A DNA stretch of 64,000 nt, taken from assembly GCF_001625215.2 (NCBI RefSeq), contig NC_030385.2:37659598-37723597 (forward strand). The letters are read 5' to 3'. Shown piece by piece: positions 46,741-57,241 of this stretch (position 1 is its first letter; each line of letters starts with the position of its first letter). The notes below the pieces were generated by a model, which saw nothing but the letters and a program-made list of their open reading frames with translations, had not been told where the DNA came from and made no database searches. The DNA is from Daucus carota subsp. sativus (Eukaryota > Streptophyta > Magnoliopsida > Apiales > Apiaceae). A program made the position numbers and the translations under genes.

Positions 46741-48180
46741 AATTATTCCAGCCCTTTGCGTGCGGGTAAATTATTAAAATTTTCATTAAGATGAGGTTGG
46801 AAAATAAATTAAACCAATATTAATATTAGATTTTAATCTTATTTAACATGTTATGTATATTTACGGGTACTGCATTATTAAAAATTAATTATTTGCAATA
46901 CAACTTTAAAAATCTTATATCTTACCAACACTTTTACATTTATTTTTGAATATTACCAATATGATGTACATTAGGTGAACGTTTGATTGATGTCGATATT
47001 AATTTTTTACATAATAAGTCAAAATAACATATATGTAGTACCTTAGATAGATACGAATGGATCGTATCCGACTTATAATTTTTAAATAATGATAGTCCAA
47101 ATTTAAGAGTAATATTAGAAGAATTGACTACATTAAAGAATTGTTATTTTTCCGGTCCCAAAAAAATGTTAAATTATTTTTATATTTTCAAACACTTTTT
47201 AAAAAAATAGGGTATTATGCCCGCGCTACGCGTGCTAAGACACATAAAAATATTATAAATCTAATAAAACATGCGAAATTAACTAAATAATGATTTGTTC
47301 AAAAAAATAATTCAAAAAATTCTCAATTCTCAAACCCGAAGAATTTTTAAATGCTTTCGTTACTATCAAATTCTTGAAAAATCATAATTAAAAATTACGT
47401 AAATAATGCTGACAAAAAAAACTTCTCACTTGAAAAAATGTGACGAATCAGTAAATATCTTATTTGTCTCGCATACCGATACTACACGTTCTAAAACTCT
47501 GGAATTTATTGATACACAAAGCAATATAATAACAAAAATATTAACAGTTTACATGTCAGGACTAAAGTATACAAAAAATGATTAGGCTAATGATTATATT
47601 GTATGTATGATTTTTCAAGTCTCTAACTATAATTAAAAAAATAAGACACATCCGATTAACATTTATGTAATATCTACGCTTTCCACGATTTTCATAACTT
47701 CATTCTAAAAAACATACGTATAACACGCAAAATGTCATAACTGATTACTATTATATTTATAAATTTATAAAATATATGTGACAAAAAAATAATTTGTGTT
47801 ATTTTTTTCTCTTATTCAAAACATGAAGATTTATTGCTCAAAGATCCAGAAGTTTCAATATGTTACAACTTAATAAATCTTGCTCTCATTTGTGTTCTTT
47901 TTAACTTCTTGCTCTATGAATGATGTTCGTTATTTTAAAGGGAACTAACGCATCTCAAATAATGTTGTAATAACACAAAATATAATCTTTAATAAAGAAG
48001 CGCAAAAACAAATATCTAACAAACACTTGTATCCTTGAGCAACATGGATTTACATATATTGCAACAAATTTTGCTTATTAAAATATGTAAAATAGGGTAA
48101 ATATAACATTTAATCAATGCCAATAGTCTTACTAAATTAAATATAATAAACATAATAAAACCTCCGAATATGCTTTATAA
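46741..48180. other. Intergenic, possibly with a reversed, decayed Helitron end
   Basis: No gene is seen. At 47215-47240, GCCCGCGCTACGCGTGCTAAG is the inverse of a typical Helitron 3' hairpin. On the minus strand it is followed by ATAATACCCTAT rather than a clean CTAG. A minus-oriented Helitron extending right from about 47210 is possible, but its 5' end was not found. Confidence 0.3.
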
Positions 48181-49467
48181 TCAATATACTTATAATATAA
48201 AGGAGAAGCGAGGGGCGTGTAGGTGGCGCCTCTCACATCGCTCCGTTCTATTTTTCTAATTTTCTGAAATTTTTAGATGAAAAATATCAAAAATTAGTAA
48301 TATCTTTTTTAGTTTCGGATATATTAGAAGCAAGTTTTGGAATCTGATTTTGTTTCAGATTATTTATGAAATACAGTAGGTTGAAATTTTAATCTGATTT
48401 TGTTTTCATATAAAGAAGAAGCGAGGGGCGTGTAAGTGGCGGCTATCACATCACTCCATTCTATTTTTATATTTTTCTGGAATTTTCGGATGAAAAATAT
48501 CAAAAATTAGAACTACCTTCTTTAGTTTAGGATATATTAGAAGCAAGTTTCAGAATCTGATTTTGTTCCAGATTATTTATGGAATATAGCATCTTGAAAG
48601 TTTTAATCTGATTTTGTTTCAGATTATTTAATTATGGGAAAGAGTAGCACACAGGTATCCCTGCACCTATGAATACCCCTTTAGTACTATCTCTCAATAC
48701 CACAATCCTACCTTTCTCTGGTGATATTTCTCTTGCTCGATTTCTAACTCGGTGGTGCCGTCCTTCTCAACGATAAGTGAAGGCTGTTCATAATGGTATA
48801 TATTAAAAAAAATAAATCCAAACACGGGGGAAGATCTAGTTTTCACATGATTTTGATAGATGATATCAATAAATTAACTATTAGTGATGTATTTTTGTTG
48901 GTTATTCTTTTATAATATTTGTTTCGTTAATCGGACATGTTTGTTGTTGTTAATTTTTATATGATTTACTTTGTACAGAGGAAAAAATTATTCATGCATT
49001 ATCTGGTTGCTCCGCTCAAGCAACTTTTAAGTGAAGACTGTTCATACAATATTAAAAAATAAAAGCTGTTACAAGGGGTAGTTATAGACCGCTATGTTAA
49101 GGATTTAAGTTAGATGGTTTTGTGCACAATCAATCGAAAAAATTGGAGGAAGGTGACAATGTAAGAACATGATTAGTTTTAAAAAAAACATAAATAAAAT
49201 TAAGATTCGTCGTACTTTAAATTGTTAATTACGTGTAAAAATATATATTTATTTTTTCATAGTCCAATTTTGCAATTTTATAAATCAGTATTGGTATTAC
49301 ATCAAGATTTTTATAATATAAAATTTATTTTATCCTATGAATATTAATTTTTAATCATTAATATACTTTTTATAGACAGCCACAAAACTATTGCATCCTA
49401 CATATATTAATATTAAATCATTAATATAATTTTTATAGACCGCCGCAACGCGCGGTTTCTCAACTAG
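48181..49467 (+). mobile_element. Non-autonomous Helitron, 1287 bp
   Basis: It starts TCAATATACTTATAATATAA directly after an A. It ends with the hairpin CCGCAACGCGCGG and then TTTCTCAACTAG, followed by T. The 5' TC, 3' CTAG, a subterminal GC hairpin and insertion between A and T are the Helitron hallmarks. No Rep/helicase is encoded. The GAGAAGCGAGGGGCGTGTAG block appears at the 5' end and again, altered, near 48416. A promoter-like cassette lies at 48634-48780. Confidence 0.88.
48634..48780 (+). promoter_or_regulatory. Promoter-like cassette, Helitron copy 1 (degenerate)
   Basis: The shared start GGGAAAGAGTAGCACAC is followed by CTGCACCTATGAATACCCC, where the TATA-like core has decayed. The leader CTCAATACCACAATCC and CTCTTGCTCGATTTCTAAC are kept. 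The TAGGGTTTT element is deleted. It is the worst preserved of six copies in the window. Confidence 0.5.
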
Positions 49468-49937
49468 TTATTATTAAAAGGAAAATGCAACTCAATGTTA
49501 ATATGTAACATGGATTCTTTTATTATATTTAATATGAGTAAGACGAAATTTACTTCAGTAGTGATCTATATAATTTATGTGGTGCTACGTTCACAAATAT
49601 ACGCATACGCCAATATGTATATATAGCACAATTTAGTGCTCTCGCCAATATTAATATATGTACATATGTACATATTTTTTACACAGCTGATGTTACATGG
49701 AGAAGAAACATACCCAAATGTAGAAAGATAAATCTAGATCAGAAATAAAGGGTGTAAACAGAATAAATTAGAAAGTGATACGAAGCAAGTGGAGACCGAG
49801 AAAAAGAAAGCAAAGCCAGAAAGAAAATCAAAGCGAGCAAATTTATTCGACCGTGTGACGCGTTGATTCTATTTGTTCCGTCCAAGATACTGGAATCTAC
49901 TTGTAAAATAGAGATGCACGAAACTCTCGGGACGGGT

Positions 49938-50866
49938 AACACCTCTGGTTTAGGTGTGATCCTCCGTAGGTTCAATGGGGAACTGATTTCGTGCGCAGCA
50001 GGCTCGATTAGGAGGTTATGATCCCCTCTGGGAAACCAACTGTGGGCTATATTTAGTGGAATGCATCGGGCTTATCTTGGGGACTCTCGCCGTGTTATCA
50101 TAGAAACTGACAATATCGAGGCATTTGGAGCAATCAAATTCCCCAACGCAAATGCCCCAACTGAAGTCTCTAGTATTGTTCAACAAATCTTGGTGCTGAA
50201 GAATAGCCAGACATGGAACTGTGCTATTTGCTTTGTTTATGCTAGCTAGCCGAAACAAAGTAGCCACTTACCTTGCTCTTCTTGGTGCTGAGCTTTTCAC
50301 AAGGGTGTTCCTCTTCACTGAGCCTCTTGGGCGTGCAGCCGAGCTGATGGACCTCGATATTGGTCTAGGGCCTCATGATCCGGAGTTCTTGGAGGCTGAA
50401 ATGGCAGAAGATGAGTTGGAACAACTGGAGGTCGTCATGGCAAATGTGGATGATGGCCCTTTGGTGCTGGGTTTGGCTGCAACTTTTCTGGGGGTGGCTG
50501 GCTTCCAGCTCGCACCTCCGGTGCCTGAAAACCAGGAGCCTGACATTCAAGATGTGGCATACGAGGATGACCTCGATGTTGTAGATGGTGCAGTAATTAT
50601 GCAAGCGTAATTTCAGTGCAGTACATGGAGCAGTGCTTTTTGCTATATGCACTGTCTTATTCTATTGTGTACCTTTTGCTCGGCGTAGTATTCTATTTGA
50701 GCTTTTAGCAGCTCTTCCTAGCTAGTAGTTTCCCCAGTAGCTCCTTGTTTTTGTTCTGTTTCATGATATAAGCTGGAGATATGGGTGGCTTCGGCCGGTG
50801 TTTCTTTTGTATCTCCTCTTTAGAGGAGTTTCTTATATTAATGAAATTGCATTCAAAAAAAAAAAA
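49938..50866 (+). mobile_element. 5'-truncated LINE with RNase H domain and poly(A) tail
   Basis: The direct repeat ACTCTCGGGACGGG flanks the insert (49923-49936 and about 50866-50879). A 12-base A run comes just before the right copy, and block A has the empty site at about 41820. The upstream part encodes an RNase H-like domain of plant L1 elements across frames: GVILRRFNGE, IIETDNIEAFGAI (the acidic Asp), then SRNKVATYLALLGAEL. The frame is broken by a stop after SIRRL and again near 50250. The 50221-50610 frame then runs on acidic sequence without a domain. The reverse transcriptase and endonuclease are absent, so it is a dead-on-arrival copy. Confidence 0.88.
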
Positions 50867-50879
50867 ACTCTCGGGACGG

Positions 50880-53675
50880 GTTTTAAACGGATTCTAAAAA
50901 GATTTGTTTTTTAGACAATATTATGGGTTTTGATTTTCACCCGACCAGATTTCGTAAATAATTAAGCCTGATTAAGTTTCTTAAAAATGGTTTTAAGAAA
51001 CGTAAAAATAATCGAATCAGATTTTTACATCGGATTTTATCATATTGAGTCGTATTTTATACAAAATATAGAATATATTGAAACCTCAAATTTGGAGACC
51101 CTACCGGATTTTAATCGGATTGAACTTTTTCCGGACAAGAATGAATTAGATTTTTCGATCTAGGTTTATGCGCATCTATGAATCTACGCGGTTGTATTAG
51201 CAACAAAGTCATCTTTTTGCAAATGAGAAATGAATTTAATAAAAAAAGTTTTATAAATTGTGGAAAATATTTAAATAGAAAGGAACTTGATTTTATATAA
51301 TTATACATTAAAAAAATTAGATAATGTTGGTATTCTCTCGCATTTTACTCAAAATATTTTTATTTACGATTTTTTGAAACATCTCATTTGTTTCCATTTC
51401 TGAAAAAATAAAACAATTTTCTTATTATTCGAACTGGGCCATTTCAAAATCAGAGCTCATTTTAAAATATTTTTTTTAAAATACTAAAACTAAAAGTATT
51501 ACATAACTGTTGTGCATATATATAAAGTCGGTCTAAGAAAATCACATCAATTTGTTGTGATAATATAATACAAACAAATATAAGATCTTCCTTATATGTT
51601 GAAACAAATCATTTTCTGAACTTATATTTATTGTTTAATTTATATAATTACAAATTTGCAATCTATTACATATGTATTTTAAATATTGTGTTTTGACGCG
51701 GCTATTAAATCTGTTTTTTATAACCTCAAGTTCGTCGAATGATACACTTTAAAACTGTTGTCAAATGTGTATTATGCTGCTGTCTGCTGAGCTACACTGC
51801 ATTGGTGAAGATCAGATCAAACCCATTTGTACAAGCTTCACTCGCCAATTGAGGTCATATACGATCTCATGAATGTCAATGCTCGAATGGTTAAACCAGC
51901 TGAAAGAGGAATAAATATATATTATATTTTATAGTGTTTGTAATTATATTGAAAATTGATAATGTGTGTGTGTATAAATGTTCAAATACATATATGTACA
52001 AGAGAAAAAAAGACAATCACCTGAGCACGTAACTGAGACGTAGATTCTTGGAGCACATTCTTCATTGTTTACCGCAAAAGATGTATAAATTAAAATTAAA
52101 AAATAGGACAAGTAATTGAATGGTAAAAATTTAAAGATCAAGTTAAAAATATTACAAATATTAATTAAAACATGTATTTTAAGTATAAAAAATGATTTTA
52201 AATTGAATTAATTATTGTATACCGTGATAAGTTATGAATATATGCAAATGAATTAAAGTTTTCTATCACGATCTCAAGGCAAGTCACAACAGGGTCAAAA
52301 TTTAGTACGATTTTCGAAATTCAATCTTTAAAGATAGACCCAATATATGAATATAGAACCAATAATTGAGATAAATATACTCAAAACAACTTGTATGAAT
52401 CGAAACGTCACGAAACTCAATTGAAAATAAAATATTTCATATTAATAAGTTAAAATTTTCAGGTCTAGACCAATAATAATATATCTTAAAAATGTTAATA
52501 TATATATATATATACACACACACATACAGACACACACGTGTGTGTCTCATTACTCGTACATACAATATATATGCATGTGTATACTATTGTTTAAATATTC
52601 AACCTAAAAGATGCTTACCATTAAAGATCGAGATCCCCAAAATTATGCCGGGACAATCAGGATATATTGACAAATCGATCAAAGATAATAGACTCGACAC
52701 TCTAATTTTTAATTGAGAGCGTACTAATATTTTCAGATTTGATAAGATCATGCTGGTTTCAGTTGAAAATTTTGGGTTCAAAATTCTTGCTAAATTTGAT
52801 GCTCATAAAATTACTTTGATTAGAATGACTTCAAAAAGAGAGAAACAGGAAGGATGTGAGAAAAGTTAAGAAAAGATTGGGACGATACAAGGTATGTGAG
52901 TAGCAGGGGATAAAAGAGGATATGCGATATGTATATAAAAAGGAGATGAAAGGTTTTACAGGGGAGACCAAAATGGTCTGGAAATGACGAGAAGTTTCTA
53001 GAGAAATCGAGAAGATATCATAATAAAATAATAATATAAACAGATGTCTCGAAACTCTGTTTGGTTTTTTAATCAATACTATGGGGTTTGATTTTAATCT
53101 GACCGGATTTTCGTAAAATAATTAAATCTGATTAAGTATTCTAAAAAAGTTAATATAATTGAATCAGATTTTTTTATCGGATCTCATTCTGTCGGGTCAT
53201 ATTTTATACGAAATATAGGATATACTGAAATCTTAAACTTGGTCAGGACGAATCGCATTTTTAATTAAATTAGACTTTTTATTGACCAAAATTAATTAGA
53301 TTTTCTGATGTATGTTTTTTGTGCATCCCGGCTGTAGTAGCAACAAAATTATCGTTTTCTGAACGATAGATGAATTTAATAGGAATTTATTTTTATAGCT
53401 TATGAAAAATCTAATATTAAAATAAAAATGAACCTAGTTTTATATGATTGATTATACATAAAATTATCAGATAATGTTTACTATTCTCTCACATTTTACT
53501 CTAAAAATATTTTTATTTATGGTTTTTTGAACCATCTCATTGTCTACAATTCTAAAAAAAAAATACTAACAATTTTTTTATTATTTGAACTTGGCCATTT
53601 CAAAATCCGACCTTATTTAAGAGTTACATTTACGTTTCGAGTTATATGATTCCCTCTACTCTGAGTTTTACCAAA
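50880..53675. other. Noncoding part of duplication block B
   Basis: Matches block A from 41838 to 44755 apart from the stretch at 51470-51751, which replaces A's F-box relic. A (TA)n/(CA)n microsatellite lies at 52499-52548. No gene is seen. Confidence 0.45.
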
Positions 53676-53677
53676 TA

Positions 53678-53985
53678 AGGGTCTGTTTGGGAGTGCTGTT
53701 AAAAATTGCGGTGCTGTCAGAAAAAGTGCTGGTAAAATAAGTTCTGTTGTAGAAATCAGATAACTGTTTGGTAATTTTTTTGATATTTACTTATTTTGAG
53801 TTATAATATAAAAAAAATAATGATTTTGGTGAGGTTTTATAATGAAATCTATAATAGCATTCTCCAAAAGCTGAAAAGCAGCTTTTAAAAGAATGGGAGA
53901 ACATGTTTTTTCTAACTTTTCCAGTTTTTCACCTGCTTTTCAGCAAAAAGCTGATGTTGCTGTCTGCAACAGCAACCCAAACAGT
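53678..53985. mobile_element. Block B copy of the TGTTTGGG-type MITE
   Basis: Orthologous to 44757-45069: GGGTCTGTTTGGGAGTG at the left and CAACCCAAACAGTAC at the right. A short internal segment near 53917 is missing relative to A. Its right half was copied again at 54223-54340 by the 353-bp tandem duplication. Confidence 0.6.
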
Positions 53986-54575
53986 ACATTTACAGATCAA
54001 TAATGAGCTCTGGACCAAAGATCAGTTCCTATTCTAGGTAGTTTCTTTCCTTTACCAAATCGGATTCCACAGATATGGGAGAAACTCTGCATAATTAAAA
54101 TCCAAACCAAACAAAAATATTTCCAAGAAAAACAGCAACGGAGAAGTATATAATTTAATTTATTCTAAAGTGCTGGAATCAAACCATCCACATATAGTTC
54201 TGTGTCCTTGGTTTCTTGTAAGGCTGAAAAGCAGCTTTTAAAAGAATGGGAGAACATGTTTTTTCTAACTTTTCCAGTTTTTCACCTGCTTTTCAGCAAA
54301 AAGCTGATGTTGCTGTCTGCAACAGCAACCCAAACAGTACATTTACAGATCAATAATGAGCTCTGGACCAAAGATCAGTTCCTATTCTAGGTAGTTTCTT
54401 TCCTTTACCAAATCGGATTCCACAGATATGGGAGAAACTCTGCATAATTAAAATCCAAACCAAACAAAAATATTTCCAAGAAAAACAGCAACGGAGAAGT
54501 ATATAATTTAATTTATTTTAAAGTGCTGGAATCAAACCATCCACATATAGTTCTGTGTCCTTGGTTTCTTGTAAG
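53870..54575. repeat. Two tandem copies of a 353-bp unit
   Basis: GCTGAAAAGCAGCTTTTAAA begins at 53870 and again at 54223. The sequence stays nearly identical through CTTGTAAGG at 54222 and 54575. The unit spans the right half of the MITE plus the F-box 3' flank and the last codons. The near-perfect identity means this duplication is much younger than the A/B duplication. Confidence 0.9.
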
Positions 54576-55068
54576 GATATATAAGAGGAACCAGGCTGCA
54601 TCTTCGTACAAGTTTCTTGCCTTTTTTGACAACCGGATTCCATAAAAATTTGGGAGAGTCCGCCTTGAGCACCTTCTGAGGAAGCGACAAACCAACTAAC
54701 CCATCACAAATTCCGTAATTCTATAAACCATGTTCGGCTGAATCTTTACCAAACATGGAACGCATGTCGTGTGCATGCGACTCGAGAACGTGACTATATG
54801 TTTTGGAATCAACCAGAGTTGTCAAGTAGGGAAAATCATGATCAAGTGCAGGATTGGGGTCTCTCTGGTTCCAGAGTAGAAGGTATTTGTTTGGGTTCGA
54901 GGAGGCTTTGTTGTGGGCGAGATGGGATTCGATGAAGGAATGATCGCTGATGACTTGATTCCAGCTTTTGCAGACACTCCTCAGTAGCAAAAGACACTTC
55001 ACGGGTAGTAGTATGAATATACTGCACCACAAGTGTTCTGGTATGTGTTGCTTCCAGCTTGAAGCCAT
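54537..55068 (-). pseudogene. F-box pseudogene (block B paralogue)
   Basis: The N-terminal 115 codons match the intact gene at 46538-46194 almost residue for residue, including the F-box. Codon 116 (Glu in the intact copy) is TAG here. The frame then continues as YGICDGLV and VVKKGKKL. At about 54612 it jumps directly to the last codons (CTKMQPGSSYP region), a deletion of roughly 730 bp. The junction lies at CGTACAAG/AAGTTTCTTG, a short shared AAG. With a nonsense codon and loss of most of the propeller domain it cannot make the full protein; a 115-residue F-box-only peptide is formally possible. Confidence 0.88.
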
Positions 55069-55223
55069 TGAATTCTTTCTAGCTGTTCCAAAAAGTTTTG
55101 GAAGACGCTGAATATAGTTATCGATGAGTAGCTAGGGTTTCATGTTTTTTTAAATAAAACCAAACCAAACCCAATGTGAGAGAGTTTGGACTTTGGAGAT
55201 AGTATGATCTGGGCCCAAAAAAG

Positions 55224-55483
55224 TTTTTTTTTTTTTTTTTTACAAATGCAAGAAGATTTCATTAACTCGAATATAATACAGTCGGGACAAACCCCCAACT
55301 GTCGATACAACCAGGTGGTAAAACAAATAGCATGCTAAAAACAATTAGATGATTTGTTTCCTGATCGTTTAACAGATAGAATTCAATAATTCTTGAAGCT
55401 AAGAACGAAATCAAAGACATCCCAAGCGATCCAAATTGCACCAAAATTTCTGGAAACAGTAACATCGCAATTGACCATATCAC
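55224..55483 (-). mobile_element. Short minus-strand LINE tail in the F-box pseudogene promoter
   Basis: The insert starts with about 17 T on the plus strand, that is, a poly(A) tail read on the minus strand. Next is ACAAATGCAAGAAGATTTCA, whose inverse is a typical plant LINE 3' end. The direct repeat GGCCCAAAAAAG(TTTT) flanks it at 55212-55223 and 55484-55495. Block A has the uninterrupted site at 46689. No intact domain is left; the 55262-55591 frame has none. Confidence 0.8.
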
Positions 55484-55591
55484 GGCCCAAAAAAGTTTTA
55501 GGAAATATAGGAAGCTGACACATTTACATAAAACTAGGGAATTATTCCCCGCCGGTAAATTATTAAAATCATCAATATAATCAATCATCAC

Positions 55592-56107
55592 TCAATATAC
55601 TTATATAAAGGAGAAGCGAGGGGCGTGTAGGTGGCGCCTTGAAAGTTTTAATCTGATTTTGTTTCAGATTATTTGATTATGGGAAAGACAGATTATTTAT
55701 GGAATATAGTAACTTGAAAGTTTTAATATGATTTTGTTTCAGATTATTTAATTATGGGAAAGATTAGCACACAAGTCTCTCTGCACCTATAAATACCCCT
55801 ATAAACGGTAGGGTTTTGGATCATCTAAACACAACTTCCTCTCTCTCAATATCTCTCAATATCTTTGGTGATAGCTCTCTTGCTCGATTTTTAAAGGAGA
55901 AGCGAGAGGCGTGTAGGTGGCGCCTCTCACATCGCTCCGTTCTCTCTTGTGAGAGTTCTCTTGCTCGATTTCTAACTCAGAGTCGGTGGTGCCGTTCTTC
56001 TTCAACGATAAGTGAAGGCTGTTTATACGGTATTAAAAACAAATATTAATATTAAATCATTAATATAATTTTTTATAGGCAGCCGCAACGCGCGGCTTCT
56101 CAACTAG
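55592..56107 (+). mobile_element. Short non-autonomous Helitron, 516 bp
   Basis: It starts TCAATATACTTATATAAAGG and ends GCCGCAACGCGCGGC, then TTCTCAACTAG, then T. The GAGAAGCGAG(G/A)GGCGTG block appears at the 5' end and again near 55887, inside the leader of the promoter-like cassette. The base before the 5' TC is C rather than the usual A. Confidence 0.8.
55753..55882 (+). promoter_or_regulatory. Promoter-like cassette, Helitron copy 2
   Basis: GGGAAAGATTAGCACACAAG is followed by CTGCACCTATAAATACCCC (a good TATA box). Then come GGTAGGGTTTT (telo-box-like) and GGATCATCTAAACACAAC at the expected start-site distance. A CT-rich leader follows. Confidence 0.55.
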
Positions 56108-56220
56108 TCAATATACTTATATAAAGGAGAAGCGAAGGGCGTGTAGGTGGCGCCTCTCACATCGCTCCGTTCTATTTTTCCAATTTTCTGGATTTTTCAG
56201 ATGAAAAATATCAAAAATTA
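56108..56220 (+). mobile_element. Helitron 5' fragment abutting the previous copy
   Basis: TCAATATACTTATATAAAGG begins at the base immediately after the CTAG of the previous element. Homology to the 48181 copy lasts until about ATGAAAAATATCAAAAATTA, then stops. No matching 3' end of this copy was identified. Confidence 0.65.
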
Positions 56221-57148
56221 TGCGGGCGTTTCTAGAATTGCTCGATTCAGTCTTTTAATTTTTCTTAAATTTTGGAGAGAAAATATAGTTATAATTCAAA
56301 AAATCATGTTCAAGAATTCTAAAGGTAATACAATTCTTTTCTTATTGATATTGAATTCTAAATGTAACTCTAGAATCTAGAAGAGGGGTTCTTAATTTTT
56401 TTATTTAGGAATCATAAAGATAATATAATTCTTATTTTTTTTATACATTAATATACAAATTATTAAAGAAGTACAATTCTTATTTTCAAAAATTATAGAA
56501 TTTATAGTTTTATTTTATCAAATTTAAAAACAAAATTTACAGTTTTATTTTATTAATTTTTCAAAATTGATCACATAAATTTGTATTAAACGTGTATAAA
56601 AAATCAATTTTTTACGGGGCTGGCCGCATGAACTGATCAGGAGACATAAGTTTCTTTCACCACCTATTTCTACTCTGCTTCTAATCTCTGGATGGCTATA
56701 ACTTGCTCTGACTTGGCACCGGAGATCATGATCGTGTGCTACAGATTTCTCAACATTATACAACACGCGTAAGTTTTCTACTCATTATCTTCCTTATGTT
56801 GATTGCAGTAGAGCTATCTATCTCCTTTTTTCCTGTGATATGGTAACTTGGCTATGCTTCTGCCTGGAAGTTTGCAGTGCCAATTTCTGTATATTTGAGT
56901 ATACAGCTACATTGTGTGTCTGGGGTAGCTTACATAGATTTTTGTGGTTTGAATCAATGTCCAGGCGAGTGTCCAATGTGTTTGTGTAAGATTAACAAAA
57001 TAAAGTGTATGACTTCAACCATTCTAAAAAACCAATCATCACACTAAACCTTGAAAGATTTCTGGCAGGAGAAGAAGGCGCCAAAGCCAAAGTTTTCGTC
57101 AACACAATCGTAGCTACTGTGTTTTACAATTCCGCAACCAACACTCGA

Positions 57149-57150
<2 letters not shown>
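56221..57150. other. Unassigned sequence, possibly captured gene fragments
   Basis: The part at 56300-56400 resembles 60218-60300 (AGAATTCTAAAG, AACTCTAGAATCTA), suggesting one older element later split by insertions. The stretch 56620-57110 is less A+T-rich, with intron-like GT...TTGCAG boundaries, and encodes GEEGAKAKVFVNTIVATVFY in one frame (57065-57125). I do not recognise the protein. Confidence 0.3.

Positions 57151-57241
<91 letters not shown>

Larger units (their letters stand above)
49684..55550. repeat. Segmental duplication, block B
   Basis: Collinear with block A (41217-46740). It begins with a copy of the HMGB 5' leader exon and promoter (about 49684-49905) and ends with the F-box promoter. 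It lacks A's Stowaway MITE and the 42530-42825 F-box relic. It has gained two LINE tails, a 353-bp tandem duplication and an internal F-box deletion. Confidence 0.9.

Noticed and set aside
47215..47240. Inverse Helitron-like hairpin
   Set aside because: It lacks a clean CTAG terminus and no 5' end was found, so it was not called as an element and is only mentioned in the region note.
50365..50652. Minus-strand frame opposite the LINE
   Set aside because: It is the antisense shadow of the LINE acidic frame.
55262..55591. 109-codon minus-strand frame as a gene
   Set aside because: It crosses the boundary between the LINE tail and block B sequence, so it cannot be a native gene.
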